From an uncultured Lachnospiraceae bacterium (GTDB lineage Bacteria > Bacillota > Clostridia > Lachnospirales > Lachnospiraceae): a DNA stretch of 24,378 bases. This document shows positions 1 to 7,677 of the stretch, in pieces; position 1 is the first letter of the stretch; every line of letters begins with the position of its first letter. The position numbers and the translations under genes were made by a program. The notes under the pieces were generated by a model. That model worked only from the letters and a program-made list of their open reading frames with translations. It searched no databases and was not told the DNA's origin. Where the stretch lies: assembly GCA_934320895.1 (NCBI GenBank), contig CAKRFY010000038.1:1-24378 (forward strand). The letters run 5' to 3'.

Positions 1-366
1 CTTGATATGACAGTTGAAATTAAAGATGGTGATTACGATGAATTTAAAATAAATTTTGCAAAGAATGATAAATTTAGTTCAAGTATAACCTATAATAAGA
101 GTAAGAATGAAATTGAAATAAACAGACTTTATTCCGGAATGAATCGTGATACAATAGGTACAAGAAAAGTAAAAGTAAAATGTCCAAAACAAAGTTTAAA
201 GCTTAGGGTTATTTTGGATAAGTATTCAGCAGAAATATTTGTAAATGATGGTTCGCAGGTGTTAAGTATGACATATTATACACCAGTTGAAGCTGACGAG
301 ATAAGTTTTGAATGTGACAAAAGGGCAGTTATAGATATTGAGAAGCATGCTATATCTGTCAGATAG
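1..366 (+). CDS. GH32 sucrose-6-phosphate hydrolase/fructosidase, C-terminal part (5' truncated by window)
   Basis: This is the last ~121 codons of a gene that begins outside the window; the frame is open from base 1. The protein is beta-strand rich, and the segment around 200-290 (LRVILDKYSAEIFVNDG) is the classic C-terminal beta-sandwich signature of glycoside hydrolase family 32 (sucrose-6-phosphate hydrolases, invertases, fructanases). The catalytic five-blade propeller is not visible here, so substrate specificity cannot be read. The fructokinase that starts 11 bp downstream fits: the hydrolase releases fructose (or glucose-6-phosphate plus fructose) in the cytoplasm and the kinase phosphorylates it. 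scrB/sacA is the likely name but unproven. Fold family is firm; exact substrate is inference. Confidence 0.85.
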   Translation, partial: LDMTVEIKDGDYDEFKINFAKNDKFSSSITYNKSKNEIEINRLYSGMNRDTIGTRKVKVKCPKQSLKLRVILDKYSAEIFVNDGSQVLSMTYYTPVEADEISFECDKRAVIDIEKHAISVR

Positions 367-377
367 GGAGGACTTAA

Positions 378-1343
378 ATGCAAAAGTATGATGTAGTTGC
401 CTTGGGAGAATTGATTGTGGATTTTACTGAAAATGGTATGAGTAGTCAGGAAAACATGATGTTTGAAGCAAATCCAGGTGGAGCCCCATGTAATGTATTG
501 TCTATGTTACAGAGACTTGGTAAAAAAACAGCTTTCATAGGAAAAGTTGGAAATGATAATTTTGGTAGAATGCTGAGAAGAGTTGTAAAAGAACAGGGAA
601 TAGAGACTGATAATATAATTTTTGACGATGTTATTCATACAACGCTTGCATTTGTTCATACGAAAGAAGACGGAGATAGAGAATTTTCTTTTTATCGCAA
701 TCCAGGAGCTGACATGATGCTTAGAAAAAGCGAAATTAATGAAAGTTTATTGGAGAACACGAAAATTTTTCATTTTGGTACACTTTCAATGACGGAAGAA
801 AAAATTGCAGAAACAACAAAGTATGCAGTAGAAAAAGCTAAGGGGATTGGAGCTGTTATATCATTTGATCCCAATTTTCGTCCGCCTCTGTGGGATGATT
901 TTGAAAAGGCAAAAGAACAGATGTGGTATGGAATAAGCAAATGTGATATTTTGAAAATATCAGATGATGAGATTAGTTTCCTTACTGGAGAAGATGATAT
1001 TGAGGCAGGGGTAAAGAAAATCCTCGGAAGATATAAGCCAGCATTATTGTGTGCTACACAGGGAAAAAATGGAAGTACGGCATACTATAAGGGAAAAAGT
1101 TTTTCAAGAGATGCATTTTTGAGACAAGATACTGTAGAAACAACAGGGGCTGGAGATACATTTATGGCTTGTGTTTTAAATATTGTTCTTGAAAAATGTT
1201 TAGATAGTCTTACGGAAAATGACATTTCATATATGTTAGAGTTTGCAAGTGCAGCAGCATCTATTATTACGACAAAGAAAGGTGCATTAAAGGTGATGCC
1301 ACAAAAGGATGATGTTATTGCTTTTTTAAATAATAATAAATAG
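378..1343 (+). CDS. scrK: Fructokinase (PfkB/ribokinase family)
   Basis: 321 residues, the normal length for PfkB-family sugar kinases. It should phosphorylate fructose to fructose-6-phosphate with ATP in the cytoplasm. The N-terminal half holds the sugar-site signature (GELIVDFTE, then NPGGAPCNV near residue 35) and the C-terminal half holds the ATP/anion-hole motif TTGAGDTF with catalytic Asp260. GGAPCNV and the FDPNFRPPLW segment are typical of bacterial fructokinases rather than ribokinases. An AGGGAGG site lies 6 bp before the ATG, and the gene follows the GH32 gene by 11 bp, so the two are almost certainly co-transcribed for sucrose or fructan use. A terminator follows directly. Family assignment is firm; fructose as substrate rests on motif resemblance and context. 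Confidence 0.9.
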   Translation: MQKYDVVALGELIVDFTENGMSSQENMMFEANPGGAPCNVLSMLQRLGKKTAFIGKVGNDNFGRMLRRVVKEQGIETDNIIFDDVIHTTLAFVHTKEDGDREFSFYRNPGADMMLRKSEINESLLENTKIFHFGTLSMTEEKIAETTKYAVEKAKGIGAVISFDPNFRPPLWDDFEKAKEQMWYGISKCDILKISDDEISFLTGEDDIEAGVKKILGRYKPALLCATQGKNGSTAYYKGKSFSRDAFLRQDTVETTGAGDTFMACVLNIVLEKCLDSLTENDISYMLEFASAAASIITTKKGALKVMPQKDDVIAFLNNNK

Positions 1344-1350
1344 AGAAGAA

Positions 1351-1391
1351 GGTCAGATATCGATGTTCATCAATATCTGACCTTACTTTGC
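1351..1391. terminator. Bidirectional intrinsic terminator between scrK and the DUF1858 gene
   Basis: GGTCAGATAT at 1351-1360 pairs perfectly with ATATCTGACC at 1373-1382 and is followed by a T-rich tail (TTACTTTGCTT). It lies between convergent genes (scrK on plus, DUF1858 on minus). The minus-strand side has a weaker T-tract, so termination is best supported for scrK. Confidence 0.7.
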
Positions 1392-1413
1392 TTAATGATA
1401 ATAATATCAATAA

Positions 1414-1620
1414 TTATTTCTTGCTAAGATAATCATTTACATTTGCTACAAGCTCATCAGCATTAAGTCCATGAACCATAGCTGCCTCCTCAAGTGATTC
1501 ACCCTGAGCTGATGGGCAGCCGATGCAATGCATACCTGATGCCATAAGAATGGCTGCGATACCTGCATCTATTTTGAGCATGTCAGCGATTATCATATCT
1601 TTAGAAATTCTTTCTGTCAT
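1414..1620 (-). CDS. DUF1858 domain protein with CxxC (hybrid-cluster-associated type)
   Basis: 68 residues matching the DUF1858 family: an N-terminal helix region (MTERISKDMIIADMLKID), then a conserved GMHCIGCPSA motif and a C-terminal helical part. The family is small, cytoplasmic, often found in anaerobes near redox or hybrid-cluster proteins; its biochemical role is not established. The two cysteines of HCIGC could bind metal or be redox active, which is inference. The start is set by AAAGGAG 11-12 bp upstream. It lies downstream of a 2[4Fe-4S] ferredoxin gene on the same strand but a hairpin terminator separates them, so it depends on read-through or a promoter I cannot see. Confidence 0.85.
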   Translation of the reverse strand: MTERISKDMIIADMLKIDAGIAAILMASGMHCIGCPSAQGESLEEAAMVHGLNADELVANVNDYLSKK

Positions 1621-1659
1621 AATAGTCTGATCTCCTTTGAAAAAGTTAAAATAAAAAAC

Positions 1660-1704
1660 GAAAAAGCCACTGTACAGGAGAAAACTCCTTTGTCAGCAGC
1701 TTTA
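1660..1704 (-). terminator. Intrinsic terminator downstream of the ferredoxin gene
   Basis: On the minus strand an interrupted hairpin forms: AAAGC (1699-1703) with GCTTT (1663-1667), CTG with CAG, and AGGAG with CTCCT closing a TTTT loop (1681-1684). It is followed by a long T-rich run (TTTTTCGTTTTTTATTTT). It sits between the ferredoxin stop and the DUF1858 ribosome site, so it could end the ferredoxin message or attenuate read-through. Confidence 0.75.
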
Positions 1705-1755
1705 TTTTACATAAAGTAAAAAAATTCGTCAATAGGAAACAAGTTCCTAATCAAA

Positions 1756-1926
1756 TTACTCCTGTGAAATAGCACCTGAAGGGCATGTTCCTGCACAAGC
1801 ACCACATTCGATACATGTATCTGCATCAATCTGGTAATGAGCATCTCCTTCTGAAATAGCGCCTACTGGACATCCGCCAGCGCAAGCACCACAGCTAACA
1901 CAATCATCACTAATTACATATGCCAT
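1756..1926 (-). CDS. 2[4Fe-4S] bacterial ferredoxin
   Basis: 56 residues beginning MAYVISDDCVSCGACAGG. Two complete cluster motifs are seen: CVSCGACAGGCP and CIECGACAGTCP, each CxxCxxCxxxCP, which is the clostridial-type two-cluster ferredoxin at its usual length (55-56 residues). It carries low-potential electrons in the cytoplasm for anaerobic redox enzymes such as pyruvate:ferredoxin oxidoreductase and hydrogenase. The start is supported by GGGAGGAC 7 bp upstream and a TTGCCA-17-TATAAT promoter. It is monocistronic by the flanking promoter and terminator. Confidence 0.95.
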   Translation of the reverse strand: MAYVISDDCVSCGACAGGCPVGAISEGDAHYQIDADTCIECGACAGTCPSGAISQE

Positions 1927-1960
1927 TTTTATTGTCCTCCCTTATTGATTTTGTGCATTC

Positions 1961-1989
1961 ATTATAACTCAGATTTTTCTTTTTGGCAA
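1961..1989 (-). promoter_or_regulatory. Sigma-A-type promoter of the ferredoxin gene
   Basis: On the minus strand, -35 TTGCCA (1984-1989), a 17-bp spacer and -10 TATAAT (1961-1966). It lies 35 bp upstream of the ATG with the ribosome site between. Confidence 0.8.
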
Positions 1990-2048
1990 CCCCTGAAAGC
2001 ACTGAAAATAAAGGAAAAATGGTTAGTTTTAGTGAACTTGAGGTAGAG

Positions 2049-2855
2049 CTACAAAAGTTTTTGAAGGGCATCATATCTGATGAGCGGTTCAAAGTGCTCT
2101 TCAAAATATGATATACCTACAGGTGTGTTTTTTAACTGAGTACCATATTCACTAGTTAAATTGCAAATTTTGTTAAAAGCTTCAGGTGAAAGTTCACCCT
2201 GCTGCATGATAAGTATATAATTTCCAGTTTTGTCATCTTTATACAATGTGTTTGCACTTTTATATAAATTGCATATGTTGTATGCAAGTTCTGATATATC
2301 GTTTAATGAATTGAAAGAAAAAATTTTCGCAACATTTGATGATATCCTTTTGTCCACTGTTTTTGGACGTGGCTCCTTACTTAATGCTTCGGAGAGGGAA
2401 ATAAAGTCAGTATTTTCCTCATATGAAGATGGCTGTGGAAATGGAATAGACTCATCATCAGTTTCTGAACTCATATTGCCGGCAAGTTCATAGATGTCAT
2501 CATCATCGTCGTCATATTCATCATCAAAAGTATACTCTCCAACTTGTTCATAGTCAGAGCTGTCAGGGTCATCAGAAAATGTTGAAAATCTTGTATCAAG
2601 TTCGTCAGGATTCTCGACTTTGGTTATGAGTAAAACCAGAGTGTCAGGATACATAGGAATAGCTTCTATCATAAGTGGGATATTTTCCGCATCAAAACCG
2701 AATTCATATGATGCCTGCTGCACCATGTCACGAAATAGAGCCTTGGCTTTATCTGTTCCGTATGCAAGTTCACTGATACGAAGTTCTCTGTCGGATAAGT
2801 CTTTTTTATTGAGTGTACAACGTATTTGATTGTCATTTATTTTTTCGATTCGCAT
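2049..2855 (-). CDS. mecA: MecA-family adaptor of ClpC/ClpP proteolysis
   Basis: 268 residues. MecA proteins bind substrates through the N-terminal domain and deliver them to the ClpC ATPase through the C-terminal domain; in Bacillus this controls competence and other regulators. The N-terminal domain (about 1-90, MRIEKINDNQIRCTLNKKDL) is typical of the family. A strongly acidic linker follows (100-135, with six Asp in a row at about 115-120), then a C-terminal domain (about 174-268) resembling the ClpC-binding part. Start: GAAAGGGAG upstream of ATG and a TTGACT-17-TATAAT promoter. Its substrate here cannot be told from the sequence. A YwlE-like phosphatase homologue lies elsewhere in the window; in Bacillus the ClpC pathway is linked to protein arginine phosphorylation, but no direct link is visible here. 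Confidence 0.88.
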   Translation of the reverse strand: MRIEKINDNQIRCTLNKKDLSDRELRISELAYGTDKAKALFRDMVQQASYEFGFDAENIPLMIEAIPMYPDTLVLLITKVENPDELDTRFSTFSDDPDSSDYEQVGEYTFDDEYDDDDDDIYELAGNMSSETDDESIPFPQPSSYEENTDFISLSEALSKEPRPKTVDKRISSNVAKIFSFNSLNDISELAYNICNLYKSANTLYKDDKTGNYILIMQQGELSPEAFNKICNLTSEYGTQLKNTPVGISYFEEHFEPLIRYDALQKLL

Positions 2856-2908
2856 AGGCTCACTCCCTTTCTGAAAATAATATAATAATTAAGTACCTTT
2901 ATAGTTAA

Positions 2909-2937
2909 ATTATAGGTTAATATTGATTGTAAGTCAA
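2909..2937 (-). promoter_or_regulatory. Sigma-A-type promoter of mecA
   Basis: On the minus strand, -35 TTGACT (2932-2937), a 17-bp spacer, -10 TATAAT (2909-2914), about 50 bp upstream of the mecA start. Near-consensus spacing and boxes. Confidence 0.8.
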
Positions 2938-3257
2938 TGATTTAAGGGCTGTATAACCATGTTTTTATCGGATGTTTAAAGGGAAAAATCACCATTTATA
3001 TATTTATATGATTTAAACAGTATAAGAGTGATTTTGCACTAATAAAATAAACCTGCTTTATATATTTTTTCTCAGATAAAATGTAATTTAGAGTAATATT
3101 ATGATTTGTAATAAATGTATAATAAATACTGGATTTTTTTTCAAAAATTTGCTTATATTTTCAGAAAATGATTAAAAATGATGAAAATGGGAATTTTGTT
3201 ATACATAATAGCAAAAAAACAATGGATAGTTTTGTTAAAAATACGGTGATTTAGTTG
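2938..3257. other. AT-rich intergenic stretch with no gene
   Basis: About 320 bp between the divergent mecA promoter and the promoter at 3258. No reading frame with a ribosome site, no repeat and no convincing hairpin with a T-tract was found on either strand. Confidence 0.6.
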
Positions 3258-3287
3258 TTGAAATCGTGGAATACACCATAATATAAT
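3258..3287 (+). promoter_or_regulatory. Strong sigma-A-type promoter
   Basis: TTGAAA (3258-3263), an 18-bp spacer and a perfect TATAAT (3282-3287). Transcription should begin near 3294, over 300 bp ahead of the next coding start at 3609. Confidence 0.7.
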
Positions 3288-3293
3288 AGTCAG

Positions 3294-3608
3294 CACAGAG
3301 ACGCGATTTAAATTTTGAGGAGGTGAGTTTATAGGAAGAAGAGTGTAAGATAAGCGTTTTTAAACTGTAAATATAAGGCGGTTAAGAGATACTCGGCATT
3401 TGTGCTTTACATAAATCTGTATAATGCGCACAAAAGCAGGGATTAAGATTGATATGGATTTTACCAGATATTTATAAAATCGTTGCTCTGAATACAAAAT
3501 AAAAATACTAAATAGGAAAATGATAATGTATCACATAAAAAAGAAGAAACAGTTAACACAAGTAGCTGTCATGTATCTTATTATTAAAGGTTCTGGAGGT
3601 TGGTAAAA
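3294..3608 (+). ncRNA. Candidate small RNA or long structured 5' leader, family not recognised
   Basis: About 315 nt follow a near-consensus promoter without any supported reading frame before the small gene at 3609. Purine-rich segments are interspersed with possible pairings (AGCACA near the 5' end with TGTGCT in TTTGTGCTTT; GATTTTA 3457-3463 with TAAAATC 3475-3481). I compared it by eye with tmRNA, RNase P RNA, SRP RNA and common riboswitches and found no match. It may be a free RNA or simply the leader of the downstream gene. Confidence 0.3.
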
Positions 3609-3833
3609 TTGAGGGATGATTCAGAAAGGCTGAGGGAAATGACAGTATCATGGATTTTAGATGAGGCTGCTAAATGGTCGGTGTTTGGGGTGAAGGTTAA
3701 AATCGATGGTCAGTTTTATTCAGGTAGTGATTCTGAAATAATTGAACATGTCAAAGAGGATAATTACTATATGGAAAACTATGTAAGTGATGATAATGGT
3801 AAGATTGTGCAGGTCGAGTTTGACCGTTTGTAA
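3609..3833 (+). CDS. Hypothetical small protein (74 aa)
   Basis: I do not recognise this protein. A GGAGG site at 3595-3599 is directly followed by a TTG at 3600, which is too close to use, so the TTG at 3609 (9 bp from the ribosome site) is the better start; no ATG fits. The product is acidic and soluble, with a helical N-terminus (LREMTVSWILDEAAKW) and an alternating strand/turn C-terminus (FGVKVKIDGQFYSG, IVQVEFDRL). There is no signal peptide, membrane span or cysteine pair. It is alone on the plus strand after a 0.3-kb leader and is followed by a long hairpin. Coding is supported by the ribosome site, the codon use and the amphipathic pattern. Confidence 0.55.
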   Translation: MRDDSERLREMTVSWILDEAAKWSVFGVKVKIDGQFYSGSDSEIIEHVKEDNYYMENYVSDDNGKIVQVEFDRL

Positions 3834-3911
3834 GTATACATGGAGATCATCCAAATTAATGTTAAGTAAAAAAATGTAAAAATTAAAAGAACATAATGCA
3901 ACCATAAAAGG

Positions 3912-3999
3912 AATTGGGAGAGGAAAATGCCTGTACATATTGATTGTTCACGATATGTGCGACAATCAATGTGTACCTCTCCCAATTAATTTGATTTTT
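3912..3999 (+). terminator. Long 27-bp-arm hairpin with T-tract
   Basis: AATTGGGAGAGG (3912-3923) pairs perfectly with CCTCTCCCAATT (3976-3987). An inner arm, 3933-3947, pairs with 3962-3976 over 15 positions with one possible U-G pair. Nine unpaired bases sit on the left arm only (3924-3932) and the loop is about 14 nt. AATTTGATTTTT follows. It could terminate the small gene at 3609-3833. Its length and near-perfect pairing are more than a simple terminator needs. Confidence 0.6.
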
Positions 4000-4009
4000 C
4001 ATATGTGCC

Positions 4010-4038
4010 TTTACTGTAAAAAAGTTAAGTGATATACT
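4010..4038 (+). promoter_or_regulatory. Promoter upstream of the GH18/cwlD cluster
   Basis: TTTACT (4010-4015), a 17-bp spacer, TATACT (4033-4038), about 40 bp before the GH18 gene start. The -35 is weak and the -10 good. It would drive the five-gene cluster ending at rpiB. Confidence 0.5.
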
Positions 4039-4078
4039 GATACAAAAGAACATTGCGTGTTGAGAAAGGGTTCTGTTT

Positions 4079-5779
4079 ATGAAAAATAAAAAAATATTTT
4101 TTCCTATTGTGGTCACATTATTTGCTGTGATACTAGTGATCGTATTTTATTTTATAAAGAAAAATATGCCATGTAAGGATTACATGAGCCTTGAAAAATA
4201 TTATGGAAATGATGGCAGTGGATATACAGTTGTACTTGAAGATAAGATAAATGAGGAGCAGGCATTATACCAGAAGGGTCATATTTATCTTGATTATAAT
4301 CTTATATCAAATACATTAAATAAGAGATTTTACTGGGATTCAAATGAAAATCTTTTAATTTATACAACTGCTACATCGGTTATTATTACTCATATTGACA
4401 GTAATAAGTATACAATAAATAAGAGTACAAATGAAAAAGATTATGCTATAGCAAAGCTTAAGGACAATAAACTTTATATTGCTTTGGATTTTGTGAAAGA
4501 TTATACAGCATTGTCGTATAAAATATACAAAAAACCAAACAGAGTTGTTTTGAAATATGAATATGGAAAAAAGCAGAAGTGGATACAAGCTGACGAGGAT
4601 GCTAAACTTAGATTTGAGCCAAATATAAAAAGTCCTATACTTGTAGATGTGAAAAAAGAAGAAAAATTCAGGCTTCTTGAAGATGATTCAGAAGAGAGTG
4701 GTTTTGATAAGGTTGTTTCTGAAAGTGGAATTATAGGTTATGTGAAGGCATCATCTTTTGGAGATGCTTATGATTATATACCTAAAACTGATTTTGTAGA
4801 GGAAAAATATCCACATACATTGTTGACTGGAAAAGTTAATCTTTTGTGGCATCAGGTTACAAATCAGACTGCAAATTCTACATTGACAAGTGTTGTTTCA
4901 GGAACAAAAAATGTGAATGTCATAGCCCCGACATGGTTTGGAACAAGTGATAATAATGGAAGTATATCATCTCTTGCAAGTTATGATTATGTTGATAAGG
5001 CTCATTCTATGGGATTGCAGGTTTGGGGACTTTGTGATGATTTTTCACCTAATATGAAAATTGGAAATGTATTAGGAAGAACAAGCAGAAGAGAGAGACT
5101 AGAGAAAAATCTTATTGCGGAGGCGATAAAGTACAGTCTTGATGGCATAAACATTGACTTTGAGAATGTTAAATCAAAGAATGGTACAGATTTTATACAG
5201 TTTGTAAGGGAACTTGGTATAATGTGCCGGAATAATGGTATTATTCTTTCTATAGACAATTATCCACCGGCAGATTATTCTGCATATTATAATAGAGGTG
5301 AACAGGCAGCAGTAGCTGACTATGTTATTACTATGGCATATGATGAGTATTTTTCAGGCTCTAAAGAGGCAGGTCCGGTTTCTTCGATAAGCTACGTGAA
5401 AAATGCTGTTAAAAATATATTGAAAGAAGTTCCGGCAAATCAGTCGGTTATAGGTCTTCCGTTTTATTCAAGAATGTGGAAAGAAACCACAGAGTCGGGA
5501 GTTGCAAAGCTGACATCAGAAGCTTGTTCTATGAAATATTCGGAAGAACTTGTGAAAGATGCCAAAGCAGATCTTACATGGGATGAAGAGAGAGGGCTGG
5601 AATATGCTGAGTACACAAAGGATGGAGCTTTATATAAAATCTGGCTCGAAAATGCCAAATCGCTTGGATTAAAGCTAAAAGAGGTTAACTCAGGTAACAT
5701 GGCCGGTGTGGCTTTCTGGAAAGCGGGAATGGAAAAGAAGAATGTTTGGGATACGATAGAAAAATATATTGTACAGTAA
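4079..5779 (+). CDS. Membrane-anchored GH18-family glycoside hydrolase with stalk and SH3-like domains
   Basis: 566 residues. One N-terminal membrane span (about 5-27, no evident cleavage site) anchors it outside the cell. Residues about 35-165 resemble the copper-amine-oxidase N-terminal-like stalk domain of clostridial surface proteins, 166-225 an SH3-like wall-binding domain (WIQADEDAKLRFEPNIKSP). From about 245 onward it is a GH18 barrel: the family motif is present as DGINIDFE, Asp355 to catalytic Glu362, so the active site is intact. GH18 enzymes of this layout (YaaH/SleL-like and relatives) cut N-acetylglucosamine-containing polymers such as peptidoglycan, and some act on spore cortex. 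A 72-bp gap separates it from the cwlD-like amidase, which supports a wall or spore role. The exact substrate is inference. GGTTCTGTTT before the ATG gives only a weak ribosome site. Confidence 0.85.
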   Translation: MKNKKIFFPIVVTLFAVILVIVFYFIKKNMPCKDYMSLEKYYGNDGSGYTVVLEDKINEEQALYQKGHIYLDYNLISNTLNKRFYWDSNENLLIYTTATSVIITHIDSNKYTINKSTNEKDYAIAKLKDNKLYIALDFVKDYTALSYKIYKKPNRVVLKYEYGKKQKWIQADEDAKLRFEPNIKSPILVDVKKEEKFRLLEDDSEESGFDKVVSESGIIGYVKASSFGDAYDYIPKTDFVEEKYPHTLLTGKVNLLWHQVTNQTANSTLTSVVSGTKNVNVIAPTWFGTSDNNGSISSLASYDYVDKAHSMGLQVWGLCDDFSPNMKIGNVLGRTSRRERLEKNLIAEAIKYSLDGINIDFENVKSKNGTDFIQFVRELGIMCRNNGIILSIDNYPPADYSAYYNRGEQAAVADYVITMAYDEYFSGSKEAGPVSSISYVKNAVKNILKEVPANQSVIGLPFYSRMWKETTESGVAKLTSEACSMKYSEELVKDAKADLTWDEERGLEYAEYTKDGALYKIWLENAKSLGLKLKEVNSGNMAGVAFWKAGMEKKNVWDTIEKYIVQ

Positions 5780-5851
5780 CAAAACAGTTGGTCATCATAA
5801 TTTAGAATAAACTGCATATATATAGCTGATAAGTATTTTTAAGGCATATAT

Positions 5852-6550
5852 ATGAATTTATTAAAGAAAAGTTTTATTGTTTTATTATGTGTATGTGTTG
5901 TTACAGCAGGAGGATTTTTCAGTAGACAGATGATAAGAAAGATCCCGGTATTTAAGAACGATAGTAAAAAGATTATAGTGATAGATCCGGGACATGGTGG
6001 AAGTGATCCTGGAAAGGTAGGTATAGATGGTTCTCTTGAGAAGGATATAAATCTTGCAATATCAATGTATCTTAAAAAAGAGCTTGAAAGAAAAAAGTAT
6101 AAGGTTATTATGACAAGAGAAAAGGATACAGGGCTCTATAGTCAAGGAGATACCAATAAGAAAATAGCGGATCTGAATAAAAGAGTAGAGATTATGAATG
6201 GTTCGGATGCAGCACTTGTTGTGAGCATTCATCAGAACAGTTTTACTGGTGAGAGTTCTAAAGGTGCGCAGGTGTTCTATCACAGTGCATCAAAGGAAGG
6301 AAAGGAATTTGCTGGTATAATGCAAAAGAAGATAGCATTCTGTATAGGTGATGGAAATCATCGTGTGGAAAAAGCAAATTCAGATTATTATATATTAAGA
6401 AAAAGTGTTCCGACTGCTGTAATCGTTGAATGTGGATTTTTGTCAAATTCGCAGGAGGCAGCGCTTTTATCGGATAGCAGTTATCAAAAGAAAATGGCGG
6501 GAGCGATAGCTAAGGGAGTATATGAATATATTCAAAAGGAGGCTCATTAA
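5852..6550 (+). CDS. cwlD: N-acetylmuramoyl-L-alanine amidase, CwlD-like
   Basis: 232 residues, the usual length for CwlD. An N-terminal membrane or signal segment (about 5-23) is followed by one Amidase_3 domain. The zinc ligands are all present: His48 (DPGHGG), Glu63 (LEKDINL) and His127 (SIHQN), and the catalytic Glu193 lies in VECGFLSN. The enzyme cuts the bond between muramic acid and the stem peptide. CwlD of sporulating Firmicutes does this to make muramic-delta-lactam in the spore cortex, needed for germination; a general wall amidase is the alternative. The lack of repeats or wall-binding domains and the short length favour CwlD. It ends 1 bp before the sua5 start, whose ribosome site lies inside the cwlD end. 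Confidence 0.85.
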   Translation: MNLLKKSFIVLLCVCVVTAGGFFSRQMIRKIPVFKNDSKKIIVIDPGHGGSDPGKVGIDGSLEKDINLAISMYLKKELERKKYKVIMTREKDTGLYSQGDTNKKIADLNKRVEIMNGSDAALVVSIHQNSFTGESSKGAQVFYHSASKEGKEFAGIMQKKIAFCIGDGNHRVEKANSDYYILRKSVPTAVIVECGFLSNSQEAALLSDSSYQKKMAGAIAKGVYEYIQKEAH

Positions 6551-6551
6551 G

Positions 6552-7619
6552 ATGAGTGAAGATATAGATACAAAAGTTATAAAGGTTAATCCTGAAATGT
6601 TTGATGATAGTGAGATTAGGGAGGCATGTGAAATCTTAAAGAGGAATGGGCTTGTTGCTTTTCCTACAGAAACCGTTTATGGTCTCGGTGGAGATGCTAT
6701 GCATAAAGAAGCATCATCGAAGATATATGCTGCAAAGGGAAGACCTTCAGATAATCCGCTGATAGTTCATATAGCGGATGAAGAAAGTCTTAAGGATATA
6801 GCAAAGGAAGTGCCTGAAAATGCTGTAAAGCTTATGGATGCATTCTGGCCGGGACCTATGACTCTTATATTTAAAAAGACTGATAAAGTTCCGTATTCAA
6901 CTACAGGAGGGCTTGAAACAGTTGCAGTAAGAATGCCCAGTCATCCGGTGGCAAGAGAGCTTATAAGACAGTCAGGTGTTTATATTGCAGCACCTAGTGC
7001 AAATACTTCTGGAAGACCAAGTCCAACAAAAGCTGAACATGTTATTGAGGATCTGTCAGGAAAAATAGATATGATAATAGATGGAGGAAGTGTTGGAATC
7101 GGTCTTGAATCAACTATTGTGGATGTCAGTGAAGAGGTGCCTGTTATATTAAGACCTGGGTATATAACGAAAAAAATGCTTGAGGATGTTATAGGTGAGG
7201 TGAGAGTTGATCCTGCTATCATAGGAGATGCACCTAAGAAAAATATTGTTGCAAAGGCTCCCGGAATGAAATATCGTCATTATGCTCCGAAGGGAGATAT
7301 GACTATTGTTGATGGGGATATAGATAAAGTGATTTTGGCGATAAATGAACTTGCAGAGCAGAAAATTACTGAGGGCAAAAAAGTTGCAGTTATTGCGACA
7401 GATGAAACAAGGGGGGAGTATAAGTACGGTATAGTAAAAAGCATTGGATCAAGAAAAACTGAAGGTTCCATTGCAGCAGGATTATATGATATACTGAGAG
7501 ATATGGATCATATTGGAGCGCAGTACATATTTGCAGAAAGTTTTAGTGCTGACAGGCTTGGGGGCGCTATAATGAATAGGATGATAAAGGCAGCTGGTCA
7601 TCATATGATTCATGTGTAG
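6552..7619 (+). CDS. ywlC: L-threonylcarbamoyladenylate synthase (Sua5/YwlC type)
   Basis: 355 residues from the ATG at 6552, which is preceded by AAAGGAGG at proper spacing; an in-frame upstream start lies within cwlD and is less likely. The N-terminal YrdC domain (about 1-205) has FPTETVYGLGGDA and KGRPSDNPL, the ATP/bicarbonate-binding signatures, and SANTSGRPSPT. The C-terminal Sua5 domain (about 235-355) begins after APGMKYRHYAPKG, the conserved linker. It makes threonylcarbamoyl-AMP from Thr, bicarbonate and ATP, the first step of the universal t6A37 tRNA modification. The two-domain length marks it as Sua5 rather than TsaC. Order with the next two genes matches B. subtilis ywlC-ywlE-ywlF. 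Confidence 0.93.
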   Translation: MSEDIDTKVIKVNPEMFDDSEIREACEILKRNGLVAFPTETVYGLGGDAMHKEASSKIYAAKGRPSDNPLIVHIADEESLKDIAKEVPENAVKLMDAFWPGPMTLIFKKTDKVPYSTTGGLETVAVRMPSHPVARELIRQSGVYIAAPSANTSGRPSPTKAEHVIEDLSGKIDMIIDGGSVGIGLESTIVDVSEEVPVILRPGYITKKMLEDVIGEVRVDPAIIGDAPKKNIVAKAPGMKYRHYAPKGDMTIVDGDIDKVILAINELAEQKITEGKKVAVIATDETRGEYKYGIVKSIGSRKTEGSIAAGLYDILRDMDHIGAQYIFAESFSADRLGGAIMNRMIKAAGHHMIHV

Positions 7620-7677
7620 ATGTAAAAACACGGTGAAATGTTAAATGACAGAGGATTGTGAAATAAAGGAGAAGTAT

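Noticed and set aside
1910..2104. 64-codon minus-strand frame between mecA and the ferredoxin gene
   Set aside because: It overlaps the mecA end and the ferredoxin promoter, and has no ribosome site; the ferredoxin in another frame explains the region.
2230..2493. Plus-strand open frames across the mecA region
   Set aside because: They are opposite-strand shadows of mecA, without ribosome sites and with no protein-like pattern.
3294..3608. Possible 6S RNA, RNase P RNA, tmRNA or T-box
   Set aside because: None of the hallmark sequences of these RNAs was found by eye; left as an unassigned RNA candidate.
7645..7677. Upstream ATG for the phosphatase homologue
   Set aside because: It would place the AAAGGAG ribosome site inside the gene; the ATG at 7678 has the correct spacing.
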